Assembly (NCBI GenBank): GCA_046484625.1
Contig: JAWOIO010000120.1
Span: 1 to 15,527, forward strand
DNA: 15,527 bases
Direction: 5' to 3'
DNA from: DASUAO01 sp046484625
GTDB taxonomy: Bacteria; Actinomycetota; Acidimicrobiia; IMCC26256; PALSA-555
The translations under genes were made by a program, and so were the position numbers. A model generated the notes under the pieces. The model worked only from the letters and a program-made list of their open reading frames with translations, made no database searches and had not been told where the DNA came from. Position 1 is the stretch's first letter. Each line of letters starts with the position of its first letter. Positions 7,666 to 14,712 of the stretch are shown here, in pieces.

Positions 7666-8481
7666 ATGTCCGTCCGTCGCCTGGTCGTTGTCGTGCTCGG
7701 CGCGACCCTCGTCGGCTCGTTGTTCGTCGGGACTGCGTCCTCCTCGGTCGAGGCCGAGAGGAAGAAGGCAGCGCCGTTCCAGATCCTCGTCACCAACGAC
7801 GACGGCGTGGGCGCGCCAGGCATCGACGCGCTCGTCGAGGGTCTGCGCGGCCTGAAGAGCGTGAAGGTCACCGTCATCGCCCCCGACGTGAACAAGTCGG
7901 GATCGGGCTCCAACACGACCCCCGGTGCGCTCGTCACTGCCGACGCGACCACCGCGAGTGGGTATCCCGCGATCGCGGTCACCGGGTTCCCGGCCGACAC
8001 CGTGATCTACGCGCTCGAACAGGGCGGCGCGAAGAAGACGCCTCATCTGGTCATCTCCGGGATCAACGAGGGCCAGAACCTCGGCAAGCTCGCCGACGAG
8101 GTGTCCGGAACCGTCGGCGCGGCGAAGGCGGCCGCCCAGCGGGGCGTCCCCGCGCTGGGTGTGAGTCAGGGGCTCCTCGACGGCGGTGAGCCCGACTTCG
8201 AGTCGGGCGTCGAGGCGGTCCTCGACTGGGTCGCCGAGCACCGCAAGGCGCTCACGCCCAAGAAGGGCAAGAAGGTCGCTGTCATCCTCGAGAACCTGAA
8301 CATCCCGACCTGCGCGACGGGAGAGAACCGCGGGCTGTTCGAGACGGCCCTCGACCCGACGACCGAGAGCGCGATCGCGCCGCAGGACTGCGGCTCGACC
8401 CTCGACAACCCGACGACCGACATCCAGGCGTTCAACAACGGCTACGTCACGCTGACCGAGATCGCCATCCCCACCGGCTGA
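7666..8481 (+). CDS. exported SurE-family phosphatase / 5'(3')-nucleotidase
   Basis: A 271-residue SurE-fold protein. Metal-site motifs are present: LVTNDDG with Asp45 and Asp46, Ser78 in the NKSGSGSN loop, and Asn134 in SGINEGQN, the D-D-S-N set of SurE enzymes. SGTVGAA (147-153) is another hallmark. Unlike the cytosolic housekeeping SurE, it begins with a hydrophobic signal sequence (about residues 5-26), so it probably works outside the membrane, releasing phosphate from nucleotides or other phosphomonoesters. The only two cysteines, Cys216 and Cys242, lie in the exported part and could form a disulfide. The ATG has GAGGAG 5 nt upstream. It appears to be a single-gene unit, converging on the amidohydrolase gene. 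Confidence 0.88.
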   Translation: MSVRRLVVVVLGATLVGSLFVGTASSSVEAERKKAAPFQILVTNDDGVGAPGIDALVEGLRGLKSVKVTVIAPDVNKSGSGSNTTPGALVTADATTASGYPAIAVTGFPADTVIYALEQGGAKKTPHLVISGINEGQNLGKLADEVSGTVGAAKAAAQRGVPALGVSQGLLDGGEPDFESGVEAVLDWVAEHRKALTPKKGKKVAVILENLNIPTCATGENRGLFETALDPTTESAIAPQDCGSTLDNPTTDIQAFNNGYVTLTEIAIPTG

Positions 8482-8498
8482 GTCCGGGCGCGAATCCT

Positions 8499-8646
8499 TC
8501 AGCCGAGCATCGACTCCAGCAGCGCGACGCTCTGCGACCGAGTCGGCGACGTCGTCGTCGGACGGGCTCGGGATTCGACACCCACACGCGACGAGGTCCT
8601 CGATGAGCATCACGTAGCGACCGTCGCGGTCGTCGTCGGCGTAAGG
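8499..8646 (-). pseudogene. remnant of an aminoglycoside-phosphotransferase-like kinase gene
   Basis: On the minus strand, from 8643, the translation runs YADDDRDGRYVMLIEDL and continues with a GCRIPSPSDDD stretch. This matches the GRfVlLLEDL...GC.fp region of the APH/EcKinase-like phosphotransferases common in actinobacteria. In a shifted frame the last bases before a TGA at 8501-8499 read TRSQSVALLESMLG with every third base from the SQS codons on being G or C, resembling the C-terminal end of such proteins. There is no start and no HxD/N catalytic loop, and the whole piece is under 150 bp, against roughly 1 kb for an intact gene. The reading is two internal deletions leaving scraps of one gene, oriented like the amidohydrolase upstream of it and probably once in its operon. 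Confidence 0.5.
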
Positions 8647-8662
8647 CCCGGGCGCGGCCCGA

Positions 8663-10396
8663 TCAGGCGGGGGCGGGCTGGGGGCCGCGCACGAGGCGGC
8701 CCGGGTACGCGCCGGTCGCCACGCCGTCGCGGTAGGTCACGACACCGCGCTTGATCGTGGCGACGTAGCCCTTGGCCCCCTGGAGCAGACGTCGTCCTCC
8801 ACCGGGCAGGTCGTCGCGGACGATCGGGTTGTCGAGCTCGAGCGCGTCGTAGTCGATGACGTTGACGTCGCCGAGCATCCCCGGCGCGAGCAGGCCGCGG
8901 TCGAGGAGGCCGTAGAGCTCGGCCGTCTCCCGGCACTGCTTGTGCACGATCGTCTCGATCGGGACCCGATCGCCGCGCGTCCGGTCGCGGGTCCAATGCG
9001 TGAGCAAGTAGGTGGGCATCGACGCGTCGCAGACGATCCCGAGGTGCGCACCCCCGTCGGCGAGGCTCAGCACACTCCGCGGGTCGTTGATCATCTCGAG
9101 CACCGGCTCGCTCGACCCGTCGCTGTAGCCGAGCAGCGGGACGAGCAGCATGGCCCGGCCGTCGTCCTCGAGCATCGCGTCGTACGCCACCTCGAGTGGT
9201 GTGCGACCCTCGCGCGCGGCAATCGCGGCGATGCTCTTCTCGGGGCCGGGTTCGTAGTCGGGCGGCGTCCCCATCACGAACGTCTTCGTGTACGCGCCTT
9301 CCAGCCGAGCCTGCGTCGCCTCGTCGGGCTCCCACCCGAGGATGCGCTCGCGCACCGCCGGGTCACGGAGCATCTCGAGCAGCTCCGGGAGCGGATGGTC
9401 GCGCAGCTCGATGTAGGCGGGGATGACGTCGAGCAGGTTGTGGCTCGTCTGGTGCCCGGCGAGGAGACCCGTCGGGCGACCCGCGACCTGGGCGCGCAGA
9501 TCCGCCCCGTCGGCGACCGCCGCGTTCGAGGTGGCCAGGATCTCGCGCCACAGCGTGGGGGCGGAGTCGACCTGGATGAGGACGAACGAGACCGGCCGCC
9601 CGATGGCCGTCGACAGGCGCGCCATCCACTCGACCTCGCGCTTCGTCCCATCGGGGTCCTCGCCGGCCGACCCGAGCGGCGCGACCTCGAAGACCCCGGC
9701 GCCCGCATCACGCAGGCCCTCTCCGATGCCGAACAGCTCGTCCTCGGCCGCGAAGGTCCCCGGGACGGGCTCACCGTCGACGGCCAGGTGCGCGAGCGTG
9801 CGGCTCGTCGAGAAGCCGAGCGCTCCGGCTTCGATCGCCTCCCGCACGATGGTCCGCATCGCGGCGATGTCGTCTGCGGTGGCCGGCTCGTTGCGCGCCC
9901 CGCGCTCGCCCATCACGTAGCCGCGCACCGCGCCGTGCGCGATCTGGGTCCCGAGGTCCATCGTCCACGAGCCCTGCTCGAGCACATCGAGGTGCTCGGG
10001 GAAGGTCTCCCAGCCCCACGGGATCCCGGCCGCAAGGACCGCGCTCGGGATGTCCTCGACGCCCGCCATGAGGTCGATGAGCCAGTCGTGGCGATCGGCC
10101 GCCACGGGCGCGAAGCCCACTCCGCAGTTGCCCATCACGGTGGTGGTCACGCCGTGCCACGCGCTCGGCGCAAGCTCCTGGTCCCAGGTGGCCTGGCCGT
10201 CGTAGTGCGAGTGCACGTCGACCCATCCGGGCGCGACCAGCCTCCCGGTTGCGTCGATGACCTCGTCGGCACCTGCCGCGTCGACGGTTCCGACGGCGGT
10301 GATGTGCCCGCCGTCGATGGCGACATCGGCGGCGAACGGTGGCGTGCCGGTTCCGTCGATGACCGTGCCGCCGCGGATGACGAGCTGGTGACTCAT
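8663..10396 (-). CDS. D-aminoacylase-like amidohydrolase (amidohydrolase family 3 / COG3653 type)
   Basis: A 577-residue cytosolic enzyme. The N-terminal beta-sandwich (GGTVIDGTGTPPFAADVAI) leads to the metal motif VDVHSH with His62 and His64, GNCGVG with Cys91, GALGFSTSR (191-199) and ADGGAHLG with Asp447; the C-terminal strands re-form the sandwich. These are hallmarks of N-acyl-D-amino-acid deacylases and relatives. However, there is no His at all between residues 204 and 314, where D-aminoacylases keep two zinc-binding histidines, so the metal site and substrate must differ. Its ATG overlaps the TetR stop (ATGA), and AGGAGA precedes it, so the two are translated together. Hydrolysis of a C-N bond is probable, the substrate unknown. 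Confidence 0.88.
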   Translation of the reverse strand: MSHQLVIRGGTVIDGTGTPPFAADVAIDGGHITAVGTVDAAGADEVIDATGRLVAPGWVDVHSHYDGQATWDQELAPSAWHGVTTTVMGNCGVGFAPVAADRHDWLIDLMAGVEDIPSAVLAAGIPWGWETFPEHLDVLEQGSWTMDLGTQIAHGAVRGYVMGERGARNEPATADDIAAMRTIVREAIEAGALGFSTSRTLAHLAVDGEPVPGTFAAEDELFGIGEGLRDAGAGVFEVAPLGSAGEDPDGTKREVEWMARLSTAIGRPVSFVLIQVDSAPTLWREILATSNAAVADGADLRAQVAGRPTGLLAGHQTSHNLLDVIPAYIELRDHPLPELLEMLRDPAVRERILGWEPDEATQARLEGAYTKTFVMGTPPDYEPGPEKSIAAIAAREGRTPLEVAYDAMLEDDGRAMLLVPLLGYSDGSSEPVLEMINDPRSVLSLADGGAHLGIVCDASMPTYLLTHWTRDRTRGDRVPIETIVHKQCRETAELYGLLDRGLLAPGMLGDVNVIDYDALELDNPIVRDDLPGGGRRLLQGAKGYVATIKRGVVTYRDGVATGAYPGRLVRGPQPAPA

Positions 10397-11049
10397 GAGG
10401 ATCTCCTGGTTCGCTGGTTCGTCTGCGCAAGGAAGCCGGTGACGAGGGTCTCGAGCGTGCGGGCGAAGAGCTGCTCGGTGTCGATGGGTCGGGCGAGGAA
10501 CTCGAGGAGCTCGGGCGCATCAGCCACGTCGGCCGACGTCCACAGCTCCTCCGGTGCGTCGCGCGACTCTGGCGCACGCGCCACCTGGAGGTCGGTGAGC
10601 ACCGAGCCGCTTACGAGGTAGAGCACGGCCTGCACCGCGAGGGCGGCGTCCTCACCGCGGAGGCCCGCGGCGGTGAGCTCGCGCACGAGCACGCGACGCG
10701 CCGGCTGGAAGACGGCTTCGGTCCGGCCCTGGCGGTGCGCGACCCCGACCAGGTGGGCGCGCTCGAGCAGGTTGCGTCGCAACGACCGCCCCAGCGACAC
10801 GATGCGCGCGATCGGATCGGCACCCGACACACGCACGGTGCCGACCTCGGTCGCGACCCGGTCGGCGATCGCCGCTAACAGCGCGTCCTTGTCGCCCACG
10901 TGCCAGTAGATCGCGGTCACCGCGACGCCGAGCTTGGCTGCGAGTCCCCGCATCGTGAGGCCGTCGGGACCGTCGCGATCGACGATCTCCAGGGCGGTGT
11001 CGACGATGCGGTCGGCAGAGACCGGCGCTTGACGGGCCGTCGCGGTCAT
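10393..11049 (-). CDS. TetR/AcrR-family transcriptional regulator
   Basis: A 218-residue regulator. Residues 11-62 form the TetR DNA-binding domain; the helix-turn-helix is LTMRGLAAKLGVAVTAIYWHVGDKDALL at about 31-58, with the family's Y-x-H ending. The rest is the helical ligand-binding and dimerisation part. It is divergent from the Amidohydro_2-SDR-Amidohydro_2 genes and overlaps the start of the D-aminoacylase-like gene by 4 nt. The expected role is a repressor of both units and of itself, released by a pathway compound; this follows from layout and family. The ATG is 6 nt downstream of TAACAT, with no Shine-Dalgarno, so its mRNA is probably leaderless. Confidence 0.93.
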   Translation of the reverse strand: MTATARQAPVSADRIVDTALEIVDRDGPDGLTMRGLAAKLGVAVTAIYWHVGDKDALLAAIADRVATEVGTVRVSGADPIARIVSLGRSLRRNLLERAHLVGVAHRQGRTEAVFQPARRVLVRELTAAGLRGEDAALAVQAVLYLVSGSVLTDLQVARAPESRDAPEELWTSADVADAPELLEFLARPIDTEQLFARTLETLVTGFLAQTNQRTRRSS

Positions 11050-11055
11050 GGAACG

Positions 11056-11061
11056 ATGTTA
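11056..11061 (-). promoter_or_regulatory. -10 element TAACAT of the regulator's leaderless promoter
   Basis: On the minus strand TAACAT occupies 11061-11056, followed by 6 nt (cgttcc) and the ATG of the TetR gene. The hexamer lies inside a TGTT-N5-AACA palindrome, so a protein bound there would block polymerase directly. Confidence 0.6.
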
Positions 11062-11091
11062 CAGGAACAGGGTTACAGGCGCACGTGACAG
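11057..11091. promoter_or_regulatory. probable operator of the TetR-family regulator
   Basis: Three similar heptamers run in one direction: GTTACAG at 11058, GTTACAG at 11072 and GTGACAG at 11085, spaced 14 and 13 bp apart. The first lies within the palindrome TGTTACAGGAACA (11057-11069). The cluster covers the -10 of the regulator gene and lies 63-97 bp upstream of the divergent amidohydrolase start, a suitable place to control both. Binding by the adjacent regulator is inferred. Confidence 0.5.
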
Positions 11092-11141
11092 ACCGACGAG
11101 CACCGCCGGACCCAGAATCCCCCGAGCCGCGAGCGCGAACC

Positions 11142-11147
11142 AGGAGG
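11142..11147 (+). promoter_or_regulatory. Shine-Dalgarno AGGAGG that fixes the start at 11154
   Basis: A perfect AGGAGG lies 6 nt before ATG 11154. The frame is open back to a GTG at 11085, but that GTG has no ribosome-binding site, sits in the operator region and would add an Arg/Pro-rich stretch unlike the family. CAGAAT at 11113-11118 is the best, still weak, -10 candidate for this transcript; there is no TANNNT on the plus strand between 11062 and 11153. Confidence 0.8.
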
Positions 11148-11153
11148 ACGACG

Positions 11154-12410
11154 ATGACGACCCTGGCGGACACCGACCGCTACACGATCATCTCGTCCGA
11201 CGGCCACGCCGGCAACGAGATCCACGGGTACCGCGACTACCTCGAGCGCGCGTACCTCGACGACTTCGACCGCTGGGTCGCCGACTACGTCGTTCCGTTC
11301 CCCGACCTCGAGGGTCCCGACGCCAGCCGCAACTGGGACAGCGACCGCCGCCTCGCCGAGATGGAGGCCGACGGCATCGTCGCCGAGGTCCTCTTCCCGA
11401 ACACCGTGCCACCGTTCTACCCGAAGGGGTCGCTCACCGCGCAGCCACCTGCGGCGGACGCCGGTGATCTCGAGCTGCGGTGGGCCGGCCTGCGCGCGCA
11501 CAACCGCTGGCTCGCCGACTTCTGCGCGGCGACCCCGGGCCGTCGCGCCGGGATCGTGCAGATCCTCCTGGACGACCTCGACGTCGCGGTGGCCGAGGTG
11601 CGCTGGGCGAAGGAGGCCGGGCTCACCGGTGGCGTACTGCTCCCCGGTGCACCTCCCGGGACCGACCTCCCGCCCCTCTACAAGGCGTACTACGAGCCGC
11701 TCTGGGCGGTGTGCGAGGAGCTCGAGATGCCCCTCAACCACCATTCCGGCAGCGCCGTCCCGCCGCTCGAGGACACACCCGAGGACAAGGTCATCTTCCT
11801 GCTCGAGGTCACGTGGTGGGCGAACCGGGCGTTGTGGCACCTCATCGTCGGCGGCGCCATGGAGCGGCACCCGAACCTGCAGTTCGTGTTCACCGAGCAG
11901 GGCACCGCCTGGATCCCCGAGCGACTCGCGATCCTCGACTACTTCTTCTCCCGCATGCGCGGCGAGTCGGCCGGGGCGTCGCAGGAGTTCGAATGGGGCG
12001 AGCCGGTGCGCAAGCTCTCGCTCCAGCCGAGCGAGTACTGGGCGCGCCAGTGCCATGTCGGGTCGAGCTTCATGCGGCCGAGCGAGGTGCCGTTGCGGCA
12101 CGCCGTCGGTCTCGACCGCATCATGTGGGGAAGCGACTACCCGCACAAGGAGGCGAGCTTCCCGTTCTCGCGCGAAGCCCTGCGGCTCGCGTACGCCGAC
12201 GTCGACCCGGTGGAGGTGCAGGCCATGCTCGGCAAGAACGCGGCCGCGCTCTACCACTTCGACTTCGACGCGCTCACCGAGGTGGGCGCGCGCGTCGGCC
12301 CGACGGTCGCCGAGATCGCGACACCGATCGCGCCGGAGGACATCCCGGCCGACGCCGCGAAGTGCCCGGCCTTCGCCGGACAGCCGATCGGCATCCCGCC
12401 CACCGACTGA
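11154..12410 (+). CDS. Amidohydro_2 family metal-dependent hydrolase/decarboxylase (first copy)
   Basis: A 418-residue TIM-barrel protein of the amidohydrolase-related (PF04909, ACMSD-like) family. Metal-site candidates are visible: SSDGHAG with Asp16 and His18 in place of the usual HxH, NHHSG with His196/His197, TEQG with Glu248, and WGSDYPH with Asp328 and His331. AHNRWLADF (115-123) is typical of this actinobacterial subgroup. Family members either hydrolyse C-N/C-O bonds or remove a carboxyl group without oxygen; which applies here cannot be told. First gene of a three-gene plus-strand operon, divergent from the TetR regulator. A paralogue lies two genes downstream. Confidence 0.88.
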   Translation: MTTLADTDRYTIISSDGHAGNEIHGYRDYLERAYLDDFDRWVADYVVPFPDLEGPDASRNWDSDRRLAEMEADGIVAEVLFPNTVPPFYPKGSLTAQPPAADAGDLELRWAGLRAHNRWLADFCAATPGRRAGIVQILLDDLDVAVAEVRWAKEAGLTGGVLLPGAPPGTDLPPLYKAYYEPLWAVCEELEMPLNHHSGSAVPPLEDTPEDKVIFLLEVTWWANRALWHLIVGGAMERHPNLQFVFTEQGTAWIPERLAILDYFFSRMRGESAGASQEFEWGEPVRKLSLQPSEYWARQCHVGSSFMRPSEVPLRHAVGLDRIMWGSDYPHKEASFPFSREALRLAYADVDPVEVQAMLGKNAAALYHFDFDALTEVGARVGPTVAEIATPIAPEDIPADAAKCPAFAGQPIGIPPTD

Positions 12411-12447
12411 CCCGCCCCACGCGACGACCAGGAGACGCGAACCAAGC

Positions 12448-13344
12448 ATGGAGTCCTTCGAAGGGCGGACCGCCGTCGTCACCGGTGGCGGCAGTGGGCT
12501 CGGGCGCGCCATGGGTGAACGTCTCGCGGGCGAGGGGATGCACGTCGTCCTCGCCGACGTGCGGCCCGACGCCCTCGACGAGACCGTCGCCGAGCTGCGC
12601 GCCGAGGGTCTCGACGTGCTCGGCGTGCCCACCGACGTGGCCGACCTCGCATCCGTCGAGGCGCTGCGAGATGCGGCGATCGACGCCTTCGGCCCGATCC
12701 ACGTCGTGTGCAACAACGCGGGGATCGGCGCAGGTGCAGAAGGACGGGTCTGGGAGCACCAGGTCAACGACTGGCGCTGGGCCATCGGCGTGAACGTCTG
12801 GGGCGTGATCCATGGGATCAACGCGTTCGTGCCCCACATGCTGGAGCACGGCGACGAAGGGCACGTCGTCAACACGTCGTCGGGCAACGGGGGGATCTCA
12901 CCGCTCTCGACCACGCCGGAGTACTCGGTCACGAAGGCCGCGGTCGTCACCCTCACCGAGGTCCTGTACGCCCAGCTCGAGGAGGAGCAGGCGGATCGCG
13001 AGGGCCACGGCATCGGTGCGTCGGTCCTGTTCCCGGGTCCGCACATGCTGCGCACCGGCCTCTTCGACGCGTGGAAGCACCGCCCCGCCGAGCTCGCGAA
13101 CCCCACCCCGCGGCGGGCGCCGGGGGTCACCCTCGAGCAGTACGAGCAGATGATGGCCGACGCCGGCGTCGAGGTGCAGTACACGCCGGTGGAGGAGGTG
13201 GCAGGGCGCGTCGTCGACGCGATCCGCGCCGGCGACTTCTGGATTCTCCCCCCGAGTGAACGCAGCGACGAGTCGATCCGTACCCGGGCCGCCTCGATGC
13301 TCGAACGATCCAACCCCACCTACATGCGCGCCGTCGCGGGCTGA
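12448..13344 (+). CDS. short-chain dehydrogenase/reductase (SDR), NAD(P)-dependent
   Basis: A 298-residue classical SDR. The cofactor motif TGGGSGLG is at 12-19, an acidic residue (Asp37) after strand 2 favours NAD, and NNAG is at 89-92. The catalytic set is Asn116, Ser144/Ser145, Tyr159 and Lys163 (YSVTK). The segment DWRWAIGVNVWGVIHGINAF is typical of a large actinobacterial SDR group of unknown substrates. It should interconvert an alcohol and a ketone of the pathway intermediate. The ATG lies 37 bp after the first amidohydrolase; AGGAGA is 12 nt upstream, a little far, so initiation may be modest. The frame stays open far upstream, but that is antisense-like overlap with the preceding gene. 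The next gene follows after 15 bp. Confidence 0.92.
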   Translation: MESFEGRTAVVTGGGSGLGRAMGERLAGEGMHVVLADVRPDALDETVAELRAEGLDVLGVPTDVADLASVEALRDAAIDAFGPIHVVCNNAGIGAGAEGRVWEHQVNDWRWAIGVNVWGVIHGINAFVPHMLEHGDEGHVVNTSSGNGGISPLSTTPEYSVTKAAVVTLTEVLYAQLEEEQADREGHGIGASVLFPGPHMLRTGLFDAWKHRPAELANPTPRRAPGVTLEQYEQMMADAGVEVQYTPVEEVAGRVVDAIRAGDFWILPPSERSDESIRTRAASMLERSNPTYMRAVAG

Positions 13345-13359
13345 CCCGAGGAGCGAACG

Positions 13360-14643
13360 ATGTCCGACAAGTACCTGGTGATCTCGGCCGACTGCCACGC
13401 CGGCCTCCCCAACGAGCAGTACCGCGAGTGGCTGGACCCCGAGCTGCGTGAGCCGTTCGACGCGTTCATGGTCGAGCGGGCGAAGGCGATCGAGGACGCC
13501 GGGTCCATGATGGACGAGGACTTCGCCGAGGAATGGGAGCGCGAGAACGAGGAAGGACTGCGCGGCGGCTGGGATGCCGCCCGTCGCGACAAGGAGCTCG
13601 ATGCCGACGGCGTCGCGGGCGAGGTGATCTTCCCCGACGCCGACGCAGTGAGCGGCGGCGCGTCGGCACCGTTCGGTGCCGGGCTCGGCTCGTCGACCGA
13701 CGTGCCCCCGGCGCTCCTCATGGGCGGCGCGCGGGCGCACAACCGGTGGCTGGCCGATCTCGTCGCCGCCAGCCCCGAGCGGCGGGCGGGCATCGCGATC
13801 GTGCCGATCCTCGACGACGTCGACGCGGCCGTCGCCGAGATCACACGCGCGCGCGAGTCCGGCCTGCGCGGCGGGATCCTCATCCCGTCGATGTGGGCGC
13901 CCTACCCGCCCTACCACGACGCGCGCTACGACAAGGTCTGGGCCGCGTGCCAGGACCTCGACATGCCGGTGCACCTGCACTCGGGTGCCGCCGATCGTGA
14001 GTCCTACGGCGAGCACGTCGGCATCTACGTGACCGAGGTCCGGTGGTGGTCGACCCGGCCGCTCTGGTTCCTCCTGTGGGCCGGGAAGTTCGAGCAGTTC
14101 CCCCGGCTCAAGATGGGAGTCACCGAGTGCGGCTCGTTCTGGGCCGCCGACCTCCTCTGGACATCCGACATCGCGTACGACCGGGAGCACGCCGCGAAGA
14201 AGCTCGGATCGGCGCTGACCGATCCGCTGAAGATGCGCCCGAGCGAGTACTTCGACCGCAACTGCTTCATCGGCTCTGCGAACACGCGGCGACGGGAACT
14301 GGCCCGCCGGTACGAGATCGGCATCGACAACATCCTCTGGGGGAACGACTTCCCCCACCCCGAGGGCACCTGGCCACACACGAAGGAGTGGCTGCGCAAT
14401 GCGTTCTGGGACATGCCGGTCGACGAGTCGCGTCGCATCCTCGGGCTCAGCGCGGCCGAGGTCTTCAACTTCGACGTCGACGCGCTCGCACCACTCGTCG
14501 AGCGCATCGGTCCGACGCCGGCCGAGCTCGGCCAGACCGGCCCCGAGCACGAGGCGGCGCTCGGCAAGTGGGCCGACGTGCGCGCCGCGGGCCGGCCCTG
14601 GATCTCGGGCACCGAGGCGGTGGAGGTCCCGACCGGGAGCTGA
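13360..14643 (+). CDS. Amidohydro_2 family metal-dependent hydrolase/decarboxylase (second copy)
   Basis: A 427-residue TIM-barrel protein, paralogous to the one at the head of the operon. Matching motifs: SADCHAG with Asp11 and His13, ARAHNRWLADL (124-133), HLHSG with His205 and His207, TECG with Glu256, and WGNDFPHPEG with Asp330 and His333. It has an extra acidic helical stretch (about 38-70) and a Gly/Ser loop (97-112) near the active-site entrance that the first copy lacks, suggesting a different substrate or a second step of the pathway. GAGGAG lies 6 nt before the ATG. Last gene of the operon; a hairpin follows 4 nt after the stop. Confidence 0.88.
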   Translation: MSDKYLVISADCHAGLPNEQYREWLDPELREPFDAFMVERAKAIEDAGSMMDEDFAEEWERENEEGLRGGWDAARRDKELDADGVAGEVIFPDADAVSGGASAPFGAGLGSSTDVPPALLMGGARAHNRWLADLVAASPERRAGIAIVPILDDVDAAVAEITRARESGLRGGILIPSMWAPYPPYHDARYDKVWAACQDLDMPVHLHSGAADRESYGEHVGIYVTEVRWWSTRPLWFLLWAGKFEQFPRLKMGVTECGSFWAADLLWTSDIAYDREHAAKKLGSALTDPLKMRPSEYFDRNCFIGSANTRRRELARRYEIGIDNILWGNDFPHPEGTWPHTKEWLRNAFWDMPVDESRRILGLSAAEVFNFDVDALAPLVERIGPTPAELGQTGPEHEAALGKWADVRAAGRPWISGTEAVEVPTGS

Positions 14644-14647
14644 GCCG

Positions 14648-14679
14648 GCCCCGTCTCGGGGCACCCAACGGGAGTCCCG
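14648..14679 (+). terminator. possible terminator hairpins without a U-tract
   Basis: GCCCCG-TCT-CGGGGC (14648-14662) is a perfect 6-bp all-GC stem with a 3-nt loop starting 4 nt after the operon's last stop. A smaller palindrome, CGGGA-G-TCCCG (14669-14679), follows. No T-run is present, as is common for GC-rich actinobacterial termination sites. It separates the operon from the next, independently promoted gene. Confidence 0.45.
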
Positions 14680-14700
14680 ACGCGACGAACACCTGTTCGC

Positions 14701-14706
14701 TACGAT
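14701..14706 (+). promoter_or_regulatory. -10 element TACGAT of a leaderless promoter
   Basis: TACGAT is followed by 6 nt (cgaccg) and the GTG at 14713. No Shine-Dalgarno is present. The layout equals that at the esterase, UPF0104 and TetR genes. Confidence 0.6.
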
Positions 14707-14712
14707 CGACCG

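Noticed and set aside
11085..11153. N-terminal extension of the first Amidohydro_2 protein from GTG 11085
   Set aside because: No ribosome-binding site, Arg/Pro-rich composition, and overlap with the operator repeats; ATG 11154 has a perfect AGGAGG.
11464..12447. Upstream extension of the SDR frame
   Set aside because: The Rossmann motif lies at residues 12-19 from ATG 12448 as expected; the upstream translation is Ser/Arg-rich and overlaps the amidohydrolase gene.
11073..13319. Long minus-strand open frame opposite the first amidohydrolase and the SDR
   Set aside because: Composition-driven antisense frame; the plus-strand genes have intact motifs and ribosome-binding sites.
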